Shown: positions 17,780 to 27,563, counted from the stretch's first letter. The stretch is DNA of 64,000 bases from Agromyces luteolus (GCF_009729855.1 NZ_WODA01000003.1:53367-117366), one strand, 5' to 3'. The notes: generated from the letters alone by a model not told the origin. Made by a program: numbers and translations.

Positions 17780-18951
17780 GAGCGCACCCCCCGGGCCGCC
17801 TCTGGCCGGCGGATCGCCGAGACGAGCATCGCCTCGAGCGCGAGCGCGGGCTGGACGTTGGCGTCGATGCGGATACGGGCCTCCTGGATGGCGTCGAGCG
17901 TCGCGAGCGACTGCGCCGGCGTGGCGGATGCCGCGGCGCGGGCGATGTCGGCGGCGATCTCGAGGTTCACGAGGTCGACCTCCGCACCGAGCTGGGTCAC
18001 GAGGATGTCGCGGAACAGCGATGCGAGGTCGACGAGGATCCGGTCGATCCCGTCGCGCAGGCTCCGGGTCGCGCGTCGCTTCTGGTCCTCCTCGAGCGCA
18101 CGGAGCTGCGACCGGAGCGCGGCGGGCACGGCCTGGCCGGGCGCGACGCCGAGCGAGCGGAGCGTGTGCTCGCGCTCCTCGGCGTCGCGGAGTTCGGTGA
18201 TCGCCTTCGCATCGTCGCCCGCGATCTCGAGCAGACGTGCGGCCGTGAGCACGGCGCCCGGCGTGGACCTCACCTGCAGCGCGAGACGCAGCGTCTCGTC
18301 GCGGCGGTCGCGCGCCTCGGCGCTCGTGGCGAGTCGGTGCGCCATGCCGATGTGGCTCTGCGCTTCGCGCGCCGCGCGTTCGGCGAGCTCGGCATCGACG
18401 CCGTCGCGGCGGACGAGGAGGTCGGCGACGGCCGCGATGTCGGGCACCTGGAGTCGGACCGACCGCACGCGCGAGCGGATCGTGGGGATCAGGTCGGCCT
18501 CGCTCGGGGCGCAGAGGATCCACACGGTGCGCGGCGGCGGCTCCTCGAGCTCCTTCAGCAGGAAGTTCGACGTCTGCTCGGTCATCCGGTCGGCATCCTC
18601 GACGACGACGACGCGATAGTGGGCGACGGACGGCGCGTAGTGGGATCGCTTGACCATGTCGCGGACGTCGTCGCGCTTGATGATCACGCCCTCGGTCGCG
18701 AGCACGTGCAGGTCGGGATGGCTGCGCGCCGTCACCTGGGCGCGGAGGCGCTCGTCGCCGTCGGGCTCACCGGAGAGCAGCGCCTCGGCGAACGCGTAGG
18801 CGAGGTTCGAGCGCCCCGATCCGGGCGGGCCCGTGATCAGCCACGAGTGGGTCATGTCGGCCGAGACGCGCGAGTCCGCCGCCGCGCGGGCGGCCGAGCG
18901 CAGCACGGCGATCGCGGCATCCTGGCCCGTCAGGTCGCTCCACACGGTCAC
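17776..18951 (-). CDS. holB: DNA polymerase III subunit delta'
   Basis: Clamp-loader subunit, 391 residues. The AAA+ domain begins WSDLTGQDAAIAVL, with Walker A ITGPPGSGRSNLA, a degenerate Walker B VVVVEDADRMTEQ, and the sensor region NFLLKELEEPPPRTVW. The zinc-binding Cys cluster of gamma/tau is missing, as expected for delta'. It lies between tmk and an exported peptidase; tmk-holB adjacency is a widespread bacterial arrangement and supports the call. The stop overlaps the next start by 4 nt. Confidence 0.95.
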   Translation of the reverse strand: MTVWSDLTGQDAAIAVLRSAARAAADSRVSADMTHSWLITGPPGSGRSNLAYAFAEALLSGEPDGDERLRAQVTARSHPDLHVLATEGVIIKRDDVRDMVKRSHYAPSVAHYRVVVVEDADRMTEQTSNFLLKELEEPPPRTVWILCAPSEADLIPTIRSRVRSVRLQVPDIAAVADLLVRRDGVDAELAERAAREAQSHIGMAHRLATSAEARDRRDETLRLALQVRSTPGAVLTAARLLEIAGDDAKAITELRDAEEREHTLRSLGVAPGQAVPAALRSQLRALEEDQKRRATRSLRDGIDRILVDLASLFRDILVTQLGAEVDLVNLEIAADIARAAASATPAQSLATLDAIQEARIRIDANVQPALALEAMLVSAIRRPEAARGVRS

Positions 18952-19042
18952 GGCTCCACGCTACCTTCGGCCGCGGACAGCAGCGCTGGGAGGCCCCTGA
19001 CCGTGTGCCGAGCGGATGCCTCGGGTCGCGCGACGCCGACGC

Positions 19043-19663
19043 TCACGCGAGCGTCTCGACCCGGGCCCGGATCCTGTCGTGGATGTCGTCGACCGGCAGT
19101 GCGGCATCGACGACGAGGAAACGGTCGGGCTCGGCCGCTGCGAGCGCGAGGTACGCCTCGCGCACCCTGCCGTGGAACTCCGCCGCCTCGGCCTCGAGGC
19201 GGTCGTACCGCGTGCGCGCACCGTCGAGGCGGCGTCGGGCGACCTCGGAGGGCAGGTCGAGGAGGATCGTGAGGTCGGGGACGAGCCCTTCGGTCGCCCA
19301 CTCGGAGATCGAGCGGACCTCACGGGCGTCGAGCACGCGCCCGGCGCCCTGGTAGGCGACCGACGAGTCGATGTAGCGGTCCTGCACCACGACCTCGCCG
19401 CGCGCGAGGGCCGGTCGCACGACCGTCGCGACGTGGTGGGCGCGGTCGGCCGCGTAGAGCAGCGCCTCGGCGCGCGGCGCGATGTCGCCGCGGTGGTGCA
19501 GCACGATCTCGCGCACCTCGAGGCCGACGTCGGTGCCGCCGGGCTCGCGCGTTCGCACGACCGTCCGGCCCTCGGCCGTGAACCACTGCTCGAGCAGCTC
19601 CGCCTGGGTGGTCTTGCCCGATCCGTCGCCGCCCTCGAGGGTGAGGAACAGCCCGCGGCTCAC
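19043..19663 (-). CDS. tmk: Thymidylate kinase
   Basis: Phosphorylates dTMP to dTDP. The 206-residue length is typical. P-loop: LEGGDGSGKTTQAELL; the DR(Y/F) substrate motif appears as VVQDRYIDSSVAYQGAGR; the LID region is near DLPSEVARRRLDGARTRYDR. Its GTG start overlaps the topA stop (GTGA), so translation is coupled. holB follows 91 nt later. Confidence 0.96.
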   Translation of the reverse strand: MSRGLFLTLEGGDGSGKTTQAELLEQWFTAEGRTVVRTREPGGTDVGLEVREIVLHHRGDIAPRAEALLYAADRAHHVATVVRPALARGEVVVQDRYIDSSVAYQGAGRVLDAREVRSISEWATEGLVPDLTILLDLPSEVARRRLDGARTRYDRLEAEAAEFHGRVREAYLALAAAEPDRFLVVDAALPVDDIHDRIRARVETLA

Positions 19664-22479
19664 GAGGACTTCTTCGCCGTACGCGTGCTCGTGCGCTTCG
19701 CCGGCGCCTTCGCGCCCGACTTCGCGGCGGTCGTCCGCTTCCCGCGCGCGGGCGCCGGGCCCTTGTCGCGCTTGATCTGGAGCAGCTCGACGGCGCGCTC
19801 GAAGGTGATGTCCTCGACGGACTCGGCGCGCGGGATCGTGGCGTTCGTCGTGCCGTCGGTCACGTAGGGGCCGAAGCGGCCGTCCTTGACCTTGATGGGC
19901 TTGCCGCTCACCGGGTCCTCGGCGAACTCCTTCAGCGCGCTCGACGCGCGGCGCGCGCCGTACTTCGGCTGGGCGAAGAGCTCCTGGGCGCCCGCGAGGT
20001 CGATGTCGAAGATCGCATCCTCGCTCGGGAGGGTCCGGGTGTCGGTGCCCTTCTTCAGGTACGGGCCGTATCGGCCGTTCTGCGCGGTGATCTCATCGCC
20101 CGACTCGGGGTCGAGACCCACGACGCGCGGGAGGTCGAGCAGCTGGAGGGCCGTCGCGAGGTCGACCTCCTCGATCTGCATGCTCTTGAAGAGCGACGCG
20201 GTGCGCGGCTTCGGCGCTGCGGCCTTCTTGGCGCCGCGCTTCGCGGCCTTCGCCGGCTGCGCCTCGACGACCTCGCCCGTGGCCGGGTCGACGGATGCCT
20301 CGGCCGCCTCGGGCTCGGGCTCGAGCTCGGTCACGTAGGGCCCGAACCGGCCGTCCTTCACGACGACCTGCTTGCCGTTGTCGGGGTTCACGCCGAGCAC
20401 GCGGTCGGTCTGCACGGGCGCCTCGATGAGCTCGCGCGCCTTCTCGGCCGTGAGCTCGTCGGGCGCGAGGCCCTCGGGCAGGTTCACGCGCCGCGGCGGC
20501 GCGTCGGCGGCCGCTTCGGGGTCGACCGTCTCGAGGTACGGCCCGTATCGGCCGATCCGCAGCGTCACGCCGGGACCGATCACGATCGAGTTGATCTCGC
20601 GTGCGTCGATGTCGCCCAGGTTGTCGACGACCTGACGGAGGCCCGTGTGCCGGTCGCTGCCGAAGTAGAACTCGTTGAGCCAGTCGACGCGGTCGGCCTC
20701 TCCCGACGCGATGCGGTCGAGGTCGTCCTCCATCTCGGCCGTGAAGTCGTACTCGACGAGGTCGCCGAAGTGCTCCTCGAGGAGGCGCACCACCGAGAAC
20801 GCGACCCAGCTCGGCACGAGCGCCTGGCCGCGCTGCGTGACATAGCCGCGGTCGAGGATCGTGGAGATGATCGAGGCGAACGTCGACGGGCGGCCGATGC
20901 CGAGCTCCTCGAGTCGCTTGACGAGGCTCGCCTCGGTGTAGCGCGGCGGCGGGCTCGTCTCGTGGCCCTTCGCCTCGAGCTCGGAGAGCCCGACGGCCTC
21001 GCCCTCGGCGAGCTGGGGCAGCTTCGCCTCGCCGGGCGTCTCGTCGGCGTTGCGCTCCTCGTCGCGGCTCTCCTCGTACGCGGCGAGGAAGCCGCGGAAG
21101 GTGATCACGGTGCCGCTCGCGGTGAACTCGGCGATCGTGCCGGCGACGGCGGTCGTGGGCGTCTCGGGCTCGGCGGCATCCGTCGCCGTCGGACCGACCT
21201 CGATCGTGACGGTCGCGGTCTGCCCCTTCGCGTCGGCCATCTGCGAGGCGACCGTCCGCTTCCAGATGAGGTCGTAGAGCTTGAACTCGCTGCCGCGCAG
21301 CACGCTCTGCAGCTCGGCCGGGGTGCGGAAGACCTCGCCCGAGGGGCGGATGGCCTCGTGCGCCTCCTGCGCGTTCTTCGACTTCCCGGCGTAGGCGCGG
21401 GGCTTCTCGGGCACGCTGTCGGCGCCGTACAGCTTCACGGCCTGGGTGCGCGCGGCCTGGATCGCCTGCTGCGAGAGCGACACCGAGTCGGTGCGCATAT
21501 AGGTGATGTACCCGTTCTCGTAGAGCGACTGCGCGACGCGCATGGTGTCACGGGCAGAGAGCCGGAGCTTGCGCGCCGACTCCTGCTGCAGCGTCGAGGT
21601 CGTGAACGGCGCGGCCGGACGGCGCGAGTACGGCTTCGACTCGACGCGGCTCACTCGGCGCGCGACGGTGTCGTCGCGGAGCGCGGCGGTGAGGGACTGC
21701 GCGGTGGCCTCGTCGAGCACGACGGCCTTGCCGGTCAGCCGGCCCGAGTCGTCGAAGTCGCGACCGGTCGCGATGCGCTCGCCGCCGACACGCACGAGGC
21801 GCGCCTCGAACGACGAGGACTCCTTCGTGAACCGGCCGATCAGGTCCCAGTAGGAGGCGGCCACGAATGCGAGGCGCTCGCGCTCGCGGTCGACGACGAG
21901 ACGCGTCGCCGCCGACTGCACGCGGCCGGCCGACAGCCCGGGCCCGACCTTGCGCCAGAGCACCGGCGAGACCTCGTAGCCGTAGAGCCGGTCGAGGATG
22001 CGCCGGGTCTCCTGCGCATCGACGAGCGCGGTGTCGAGCTCGCGGGTCTGGTCCTTGGCCTTGAGGATCGCGTCCTTCGTGATCTCGTGGAAGACCATGC
22101 GGCGCACGGGCACCTTGGGCTTGAGCTCCTGCAGCAGGTGCCACGCGATGGCCTCGCCCTCGCGGTCCTCATCGGTGGCGAGCAGGAGTTCGTCGGCGCC
22201 CTTCAGCGCGCGCTTGAGTTCGGCGACCGTCTTCTTCTTCGCGTCGGAGACGACGTAGTACGGCTCGAACCCGTTCTCGACGTCGACGGAGAACTTGCCG
22301 AGCGAGCCCTTCTTCAGCTCGGGCGGCAGGTTCTTGGGCTCGACGAGGTCGCGGATGTGCCCGACCGAGGAGAGCACCTCGTAGCCGTCGCCGAGGTATT
22401 GGGCGATCGACTTCATCTTGGTCGGCGACTCCACGATCACGAGTTTCTTCGCGCCAGACACCGGACTCCTCTTGCTCAT
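19660..22479 (-). CDS. topA: DNA topoisomerase I
   Basis: Relaxes negative supercoils by a type IA mechanism. The 939-residue protein begins with the Toprim signature KKLVIVESPTKMKSIAQYLG, includes LATDEDREGEAIAWHL, and has the active-site Tyr in NGYITYMRTDSVSLS. The C-terminal part lacks zinc fingers and instead carries several copies of a DGRFGPYVT-type repeat, followed by a Lys/Ala/Arg-rich tail ending TSTRTAKKSS, the layout of actinobacterial TopA. The start ATG at 22479 fits the family; two earlier in-frame ATGs have no better site. It heads the topA-tmk-holB operon. Confidence 0.97.
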   Translation of the reverse strand: MSKRSPVSGAKKLVIVESPTKMKSIAQYLGDGYEVLSSVGHIRDLVEPKNLPPELKKGSLGKFSVDVENGFEPYYVVSDAKKKTVAELKRALKGADELLLATDEDREGEAIAWHLLQELKPKVPVRRMVFHEITKDAILKAKDQTRELDTALVDAQETRRILDRLYGYEVSPVLWRKVGPGLSAGRVQSAATRLVVDRERERLAFVAASYWDLIGRFTKESSSFEARLVRVGGERIATGRDFDDSGRLTGKAVVLDEATAQSLTAALRDDTVARRVSRVESKPYSRRPAAPFTTSTLQQESARKLRLSARDTMRVAQSLYENGYITYMRTDSVSLSQQAIQAARTQAVKLYGADSVPEKPRAYAGKSKNAQEAHEAIRPSGEVFRTPAELQSVLRGSEFKLYDLIWKRTVASQMADAKGQTATVTIEVGPTATDAAEPETPTTAVAGTIAEFTASGTVITFRGFLAAYEESRDEERNADETPGEAKLPQLAEGEAVGLSELEAKGHETSPPPRYTEASLVKRLEELGIGRPSTFASIISTILDRGYVTQRGQALVPSWVAFSVVRLLEEHFGDLVEYDFTAEMEDDLDRIASGEADRVDWLNEFYFGSDRHTGLRQVVDNLGDIDAREINSIVIGPGVTLRIGRYGPYLETVDPEAAADAPPRRVNLPEGLAPDELTAEKARELIEAPVQTDRVLGVNPDNGKQVVVKDGRFGPYVTELEPEPEAAEASVDPATGEVVEAQPAKAAKRGAKKAAAPKPRTASLFKSMQIEEVDLATALQLLDLPRVVGLDPESGDEITAQNGRYGPYLKKGTDTRTLPSEDAIFDIDLAGAQELFAQPKYGARRASSALKEFAEDPVSGKPIKVKDGRFGPYVTDGTTNATIPRAESVEDITFERAVELLQIKRDKGPAPARGKRTTAAKSGAKAPAKRTSTRTAKKSS

Positions 22480-22522
22480 GGACGAAAAACGAGGGACGCA
22501 CATCATCGCCGCGCCCCCGAGC

Positions 22523-22563
22523 GGTGTGCCATCGGCCGGCGGATGACGCCGACATGGCACACC
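22523..22563. promoter_or_regulatory. Inverted repeat in the topA upstream region
   Basis: Perfect 10-bp arms GGTGTGCCAT (22523-22532) and ATGGCACACC (22554-22563) sit 44 nt or more before the topA start, next to a TATGGT box on the topA strand. This could be an operator or a structured 5' leader. No terminator role is needed because the flanking genes diverge. Confidence 0.5.
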
Positions 22564-22659
22564 ATACACATATCGACCGTGAGGACACCCCTCGTGGCGC
22601 GGTGCGACGCGGGGAGGAAAGTCCCTTGCGGCCGTGCAGGACGAGTGGAGAATGGCCGC

Positions 22660-22893
22660 ATGGACACGTCATCCGGCACCTACACCGCCAAGCTGATCGA
22701 CGGACCACTCGAGGGGAAGACGGTCTCGACCGGGTTCCTCGACACCGGCGATCCGCAGCCGAGGATCAGCTTCCCCGGCGACGGCGGGAAGCACTACATC
22801 TACTCCCGAGGAGCGGGGCTCGAGTTCGACGAACCGGGCGACGACCGGCCGTCGGCGGTCGAGTACCGCTTCATCGAGACCGTCTTCGACTGA
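22660..22893 (+). CDS. Small protein of unknown function
   Basis: A 77-residue soluble protein, with no signal peptide or membrane helix. It reads as a compact beta-rich domain: TYTAKLIDGPLEGKTVSTGF, then KHYIYSRGAGLEFDE, ending VEYRFIETVFD. Short proteins like this are common in actinobacteria, and the balanced composition and codon use argue it is real. A GGAG lies about 11 nt before the ATG. It diverges from topA and converges on prpC across a strong terminator. Confidence 0.75.
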   Translation: MDTSSGTYTAKLIDGPLEGKTVSTGFLDTGDPQPRISFPGDGGKHYIYSRGAGLEFDEPGDDRPSAVEYRFIETVFD

Positions 22894-22901
22894 GGCGGAT
22901 G

Positions 22902-22942
22902 CCTGAGGCGTGACGCACCACGTCGGTGCGCCACGCCTCAGG
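22902..22942. terminator. Bidirectional terminator
   Basis: An 11-bp stem (CCTGAGGCGTG / CACGCCTCAGG), one mismatch, then a 6-bp stem (CGCACC / GGTGCG) and 5-nt loop. It separates the small gene from the convergent prpC. Confidence 0.88.
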
Positions 22943-22959
22943 CGCGCGTGCCGTCGCGG

Positions 22960-24093
22960 CTACACGTGTCGCTCGTCGACGCCGTCGTAGTGCGACAGCG
23001 GCCGGATGAGCGCGTTCGACGCGGCCTGCTCGATGATGTGCGCGGTCCAGCCCGTGACCCGTGAGGCGACGAAGAGCGGCGTGAACGTCTCGGTGTCGTA
23101 TCCCATGAGGTGGTAGGCGGGGCCCGAGGGGTAGTCGAGGTTCGGGTGGATGCCCTTGCGCTCGACGAACTCGCCCGAGAGCGTGTCGTACAGCTCGGCG
23201 AGGTCGGGCCGGTCGTAGTGCGAGATGAGCGTGTCGAGCGACGCCTTCATGGTCGGCACGCGCGAGTCGCCGTTCTTGTACACGCGGTGGCCGAAGCCCA
23301 TGATCTTGCGCTTCTCGGCGAGCGCGGCGTCGAGCCACGGCACGACGTTCTCCGCCTCCCCGATCTCGTCGAAGATCCGCATCACGGCCTCGTTCGCGCC
23401 GCCGTGCAGCGGGCCCTTGAGCGCGCCGATGGCGCCGGTGACCGCGGAGTACAGGTCGGAGAGTGTCGAGGTGATGACTCGGGCCGTGAAGGTCGACGCG
23501 TTGAAGGAGTGCTCCGCGTAGAGGATCATCGACACGTCGAACGCGTCGACGACGACCTGGTCCGGGACCTCGCCGAACGACATGTGGAGGAAGTTCGCGG
23601 AGTAGTCGAGGTCGTCGCGCGGCGGCACGGGCTCCCCACCGCGCCGGCGACGCTGGTCGTAGGCGACGATCGCGGGAAGTGCCGCGAAGAGCGCCATCGA
23701 CTTGGCGAGGTTCGCCTCGCGGCTCGCGTCGTCGGTGGTCGGGTCGGAGGCGCCGATCACGCTCACGGCAGTGCGCACGACGTCCATCGGGTGCGCGGTC
23801 GTCGGCAGCAGGTCGATCGCGGACTTCACGTTCGGCTGCAGCGCACGGCCGGCACGCTCGGTGGCCCGGAACTCCGCGAGCTGCGCGGCATCCGGCAGCT
23901 CGCCGTGCCAGAGCAGGTAGGCGACCTCCTCGAAGCGCTTGGTCGCGGCGAGCTGCTGCACCGGGTACCCGCGGTAGAGCAGCGAGTTCGTCTCGGGGTT
24001 CACCTTCGAGATCGCGGTCGTGTCGACCACGACGCCCGCGAGACCCTTGCGGATCTCGGGCACGGACGCCGGGGCGGTCATCGTGTCGGTCAT
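22960..24093 (-). CDS. prpC: 2-methylcitrate synthase (citrate synthase family)
   Basis: Condenses propionyl-CoA with oxaloacetate in the methylcitrate cycle. The 377-residue protein is the short, single-domain citrate synthase type. It has the catalytic His regions in STFTARVITST...GPLHGGANEAVM and GFGHRVYKNGDSR, and the Asp region in RVTGWTAHIIEQ. The neighbours prpB and prpD make the methylcitrate assignment much likelier than plain citrate synthase, though related enzymes use both acyl-CoAs. It is the last gene of the operon, 24 nt after prpB. Confidence 0.94.
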   Translation of the reverse strand: MTDTMTAPASVPEIRKGLAGVVVDTTAISKVNPETNSLLYRGYPVQQLAATKRFEEVAYLLWHGELPDAAQLAEFRATERAGRALQPNVKSAIDLLPTTAHPMDVVRTAVSVIGASDPTTDDASREANLAKSMALFAALPAIVAYDQRRRRGGEPVPPRDDLDYSANFLHMSFGEVPDQVVVDAFDVSMILYAEHSFNASTFTARVITSTLSDLYSAVTGAIGALKGPLHGGANEAVMRIFDEIGEAENVVPWLDAALAEKRKIMGFGHRVYKNGDSRVPTMKASLDTLISHYDRPDLAELYDTLSGEFVERKGIHPNLDYPSGPAYHLMGYDTETFTPLFVASRVTGWTAHIIEQAASNALIRPLSHYDGVDERHV

Positions 24094-24117
24094 GTCGTGC
24101 TCCTCTCAGGTCGCGCG

Positions 24118-25017
24118 TCAGCGCGCGACCGTGAAGTTGAAGATGGAGGTGTCGAAGTGGTTGTAGCCCTCGTAGTCGATGAGCTCGTAGAGGTCGGCCC
24201 GGTGCTGCATCTGCGGGAGGAGGCCGGTGAGGGCACCGGCATCCGTCAACTGGTCGAGGCCGCGCTCGGCGGCGCCCATCGCGAGGCGGAGGAGCGAGAC
24301 CGGCCAGATCACGAGGTTCATGCCGACGTCGGCGAGCTGCTGCACGGTGAAGAGCTCGCTCTTGCCGAATTCGGTCATGTTGGCCAGCAGCGGCACGTCG
24401 ACGGCGGCGCGCATGGCCGCGAACTCCTCGAGCGAGCGCATCGCCTCGGGGAAGATCGCGTCGGCGCCCGCGTCGACGAGCGCCTTGGCGCGGTCGATCG
24501 CCGCGTCGAGGCCGTCGACCGCGGCGATGTCGGTGCGCGCCATGACGAGGAAGTTCGGGTCGCGCCGGGCGTCGACGGCCGCCCGGATGCGCTGCAGCGC
24601 CGTGTGCTCGTCGACGACCTGCTTGCCGTCGAGGTGGCCGCACCGCTTGGGGTTGATCTGGTCCTCGATGTGGAGGCCGGCGAGGCCCGCGTCCTCCATC
24701 TCCTGCACGGTGCGGGCGACGTTCATGGGCTCGCCGAAGCCGGTGTCGGCGTCGACGATCGCGGGCAGCTCCGTCATCCGCGCGATCTGCTTCGCCCGGC
24801 CCGCGACCTCGGTGAGGGTCGTCAGCCCGATGTCGGGCAGGCCGAGGTCGGCGGAGAGCACGGCGCCCGAGATGTAGACGCCGTCGAAGCCCTTGCGCTC
24901 GATGAGCCGGGCCGAGAGCGGGTTGAACGCGCCGGGGAAGCGCAGCAGCTCGCCGCTCGCGAGGCGCTCGCGGAAGCCCGCGCGCTTGTCGGCCGGGGTG
25001 GTCTGGGCGTACAGCAT
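24118..25017 (-). CDS. prpB: Methylisocitrate lyase
   Basis: Cleaves 2-methylisocitrate to pyruvate and succinate. At 299 residues it has family length. The signature KRCGHLDGK places the catalytic Cys at 126, and metal-binding acids appear in VDADTGFGEP and IEDQ. It lies between prpD (8 nt upstream) and prpC in the order D-B-C, typical of actinobacteria. Confidence 0.96.
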   Translation of the reverse strand: MLYAQTTPADKRAGFRERLASGELLRFPGAFNPLSARLIERKGFDGVYISGAVLSADLGLPDIGLTTLTEVAGRAKQIARMTELPAIVDADTGFGEPMNVARTVQEMEDAGLAGLHIEDQINPKRCGHLDGKQVVDEHTALQRIRAAVDARRDPNFLVMARTDIAAVDGLDAAIDRAKALVDAGADAIFPEAMRSLEEFAAMRAAVDVPLLANMTEFGKSELFTVQQLADVGMNLVIWPVSLLRLAMGAAERGLDQLTDAGALTGLLPQMQHRADLYELIDYEGYNHFDTSIFNFTVAR

Positions 25018-25025
25018 GGGTCCTC

Positions 25026-26564
25026 CTAGAAGATGCCGCGGGGCGTCTCGAACTGGGCGAGCACGCCGGGTGCGGCGATGATCGTGAGCCGGCCGAGCTC
25101 GTCGGGGCCGAGCTCGGGCAGGCGCTGGGCGACGTCGAGGAAGCGCTCGATCTCGGCCGCCTCGAGGACGCCGTCGGCCAGCGTGCGGAACTTCTCGACG
25201 TACTGCTCACGGCCGAACGGCCGGGCGCCGAGCGGGTGCGCATCGGCGACGGCGATCTCGTCGACGATGGTCGAGCCATCCGTCAGCGTGATCTCGACGC
25301 GGCCGCCGAACGCCTTCTCGGCGATGTCGAGCGAGTGGTAGCGACGCGTCCACTCCGGGTCCTCGACCGTCGTGACCGTGCGCCACAGCGCGACGGTGTC
25401 GGGTCGGCCCGCGCGCTCCGGCGCGTACGAGTCGACGTGGTGCCAGGTGCCGTCCTGCAGGGCGACGGTGAAGATGTACGGGATCGAGTGGTCGAGCGTC
25501 TCGCGCGACGCGGTCGGGTCGTACTTCTGCGGGTCGTTCGCGCCCGAGCCGATCACATGGTGCGTGTGGTGCGACGTGTGGATGACGACGCTCGCGATGC
25601 GCGACGGGTCGGCGACGAGCTCGGGGTGCTCGCGGTTGAGCTTGCGCGCGAGGTCGATGAGGGCCTGCGCCTGGTACTCGGCCGAGTGCTCCTTGGTGTA
25701 GGTGTCGAGGATGGCGCGCTTCGCCTCGCCCTGCTCGGGCAGCGGCACCTCGTAGCTCGCGTCGGGACCGTCGAGGAGCCAGGCGATCACGCCGTCCTCG
25801 CCCTCGTAGATCGGCACGGGGCTCGTCTGCCCGCGCATCGCGCGGTCCACGGCCTCGACGGCCATCTTCCCGGCGAAGGCCGGCGCGTGCGCCTTCCACG
25901 TCGAGATCTCGCCCTTGCGCGACTGGCGGGTCGCGGTGGTCGTGTGCAGCGCCTGGCCGATGGCCTGGAAGATCGTCTCGGGGTCGAGGCCGAGGAGCGT
26001 GCCGATGCCCGCGGCGGCCGACGGGCCGAGGTGGGCGACGTGGTCGATCTTGTGCCTGTGCAGCGAGATGGCCTTCACGAGGTCGACCTGGATCTCGTAG
26101 CCCGTGGCGATGCCGCGCACGACGTCGCGACCGGTGAGTCCGCGCTGCGAGGCGAGGTGCTGGGCGACCGCGACGATCGCGGGGATGTTGTCGCCCGGGT
26201 GCGAGTACTCGGCCGCGAGGAACGTGTCGTGGAAGTCGAGTTCGCGCACGGCGACGCCGTTCGCCCACGCGGCCCACTCGGGGCTCGTGCGGCGCGCGGG
26301 CTCGAGTCCGAACACGGTCGCGCCCTCGCCGCCGACCGACACCGGGTGCGCGGTCGCCTGCGAGCGGGCCGCGATGATCGGGTCGCGAGTGAGGGATGCC
26401 GCGGCGACCGAGGCGTTGTCGATGACGCGGTTGACGACCATCTCCGCGACCTCGTCGGTGACCTCGACCGGGTCGGCGGCGACCTCGGCGATCTTCCAGG
26501 CGAGCTGGTCGGGACGGGCGAGGTTCTCCTCGCTCCGGTGGACGCGCACGTGGTGGAGCTGCAC
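25026..26564 (-). CDS. prpD: 2-methylcitrate dehydratase (MmgE/PrpD family)
   Basis: Dehydrates 2-methylcitrate to 2-methylaconitate without an iron-sulphur cluster. The 512-residue protein contains MmgE/PrpD features such as [30 protein letters not shown] and [19 protein letters not shown], and matches family length. The next gene starts 8 nt later. The upstream gntR ends 119 nt before; I see no terminator between them, so the four genes may share a transcript. Confidence 0.95.
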   Translation of the reverse strand: MQLHHVRVHRSEENLARPDQLAWKIAEVAADPVEVTDEVAEMVVNRVIDNASVAAASLTRDPIIAARSQATAHPVSVGGEGATVFGLEPARRTSPEWAAWANGVAVRELDFHDTFLAAEYSHPGDNIPAIVAVAQHLASQRGLTGRDVVRGIATGYEIQVDLVKAISLHRHKIDHVAHLGPSAAAGIGTLLGLDPETIFQAIGQALHTTTATRQSRKGEISTWKAHAPAFAGKMAVEAVDRAMRGQTSPVPIYEGEDGVIAWLLDGPDASYEVPLPEQGEAKRAILDTYTKEHSAEYQAQALIDLARKLNREHPELVADPSRIASVVIHTSHHTHHVIGSGANDPQKYDPTASRETLDHSIPYIFTVALQDGTWHHVDSYAPERAGRPDTVALWRTVTTVEDPEWTRRYHSLDIAEKAFGGRVEITLTDGSTIVDEIAVADAHPLGARPFGREQYVEKFRTLADGVLEAAEIERFLDVAQRLPELGPDELGRLTIIAAPGVLAQFETPRGIF

Positions 26565-26683
26565 GGTTCGGCCTTTCGGTTCGGTGTTCGCTTCGTTCGT
26601 TCAGGTTGCCTGCGGGCCCGGTGCGGACCGGCGGGGCGGGCCCGTGTCGACCGGGCGGTCGTGGGGGCGAGCGGATGCCGCGC

Positions 26684-27367
26684 TCACGCGACGCGCGACC
26701 CGTCGTCGGCGCCGGGCGGCGCGGCGACGTCGTCGTCGGGCGCACTCGCGAGCGCGTTGGTCAGGCTCCGGTGCAGGTGCACATGGGTCGCGTGCGAGGC
26801 CAGCTCGGCGTCGCCCGCGATGATCGCGTCGACGATGAGCTCGTGCTCCCCGGCCGCGGCTCGGAGGCGGTCGGGGTTGTGCCGCGACAGGCGGCGGATG
26901 CGCGCCGAGTGGAGCTGGACGCTCCGGAGCGCGCTGCCGAGGAACGGGTTCGCGGCCGCCTCGTCGATGGCCCGGTCGAGGTCGTCGACGATCTCGAAGT
27001 AGCGCGTGAGTCCGGCCTCGCCCTCGGCGAGGAGTCGGGGAGCGTCGTGGAGGCGGTCGCGGATCGCGAGGAACGGGGCATCCGCTCGTCGTCTCGCCGC
27101 GAGGCCGGCCGCGCGAGCCTCGAGCGCCTCGCGGAGTTCGTAGAGCGCGACGATGTCGGCGCGGGAGATCGCGGTCACGATGGTGCCGCGCGCGGTCGGC
27201 TCGACGAGGCCGTCGGCGGCGAGGCGGCGCAGCGCCTCGCGCACGGGCGTGCGGCTGACGCCGAGGCGCACCGACTGCTCGACCTCCTGGAGCACGGTGC
27301 CCGGGCCGAGCACGCCGTCGAGGATCTCGCCGCGGAGGGTGTCGTACGCCCGCTCCCCTGCTCGCAT
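26684..27367 (-). CDS. GntR-family regulator, FadR/FCD type
   Basis: Likely regulator of the prp genes downstream. The winged helix (about residues 5-68) shows LGVSRTPVREALRRLAADGLVE. The FCD ligand domain (about 75-205) carries Asp/His metal-site candidates in LDRAIDEAAANPF, HELIVDAIIAGD and ATHVHLH. The ATG at 27367 follows GGAGGAACAGC. Its own promoter is overlaid by a TGTATACA palindrome, so autorepression is probable. The ligand is probably a propionate-pathway intermediate, inferred only from context. Confidence 0.92.
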   Translation of the reverse strand: MRAGERAYDTLRGEILDGVLGPGTVLQEVEQSVRLGVSRTPVREALRRLAADGLVEPTARGTIVTAISRADIVALYELREALEARAAGLAARRRADAPFLAIRDRLHDAPRLLAEGEAGLTRYFEIVDDLDRAIDEAAANPFLGSALRSVQLHSARIRRLSRHNPDRLRAAAGEHELIVDAIIAGDAELASHATHVHLHRSLTNALASAPDDDVAAPPGADDGSRVA

Positions 27368-27400
27368 GCTGTTCCTCCCGTCTTCGTCGGCGACGACTCA

Positions 27401-27429
27401 TGTATACACGGACGCCGCCTGCGCTGCAA
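27401..27429 (-). promoter_or_regulatory. gntR promoter with overlapping operator
   Basis: On the minus strand TTGCAG (27424-27429) and TATACA (27401-27406) are 17 bp apart, a near-consensus sigma-70-type pair. The palindrome TGTATACA (27401-27408) covers the -10 box, so a bound regulator would block transcription. This is the proximal of two like sites. Confidence 0.7.
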
Positions 27430-27485
27430 GTGCGGGTGAGCATCCCGGCTTGTTTGCAGCGATCGTGCGCGGCGCACTCCGATCT

Positions 27486-27495
27486 GTGTATACAC
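27486..27495. promoter_or_regulatory. Distal operator-like palindrome
   Basis: GTGTATACAC is a perfect 10-bp palindrome sharing the TGTATACA core of the site in the gntR promoter. The centres are 86 bp apart, about eight helical turns, which would suit two dimers and a DNA loop. Confidence 0.6.
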
Positions 27496-27563
27496 GACTC
27501 GCGCTCACGCGCGGGACACGGCGGGCCGGGCGTGAACGGTGCGGGTGAGCGCTCAGCGACGTC

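Noticed and set aside
20647..22659. Plus-strand frame running across topA
   Set aside because: Only its last 77 codons (from 22660) look like a protein; the rest is antisense to topA.
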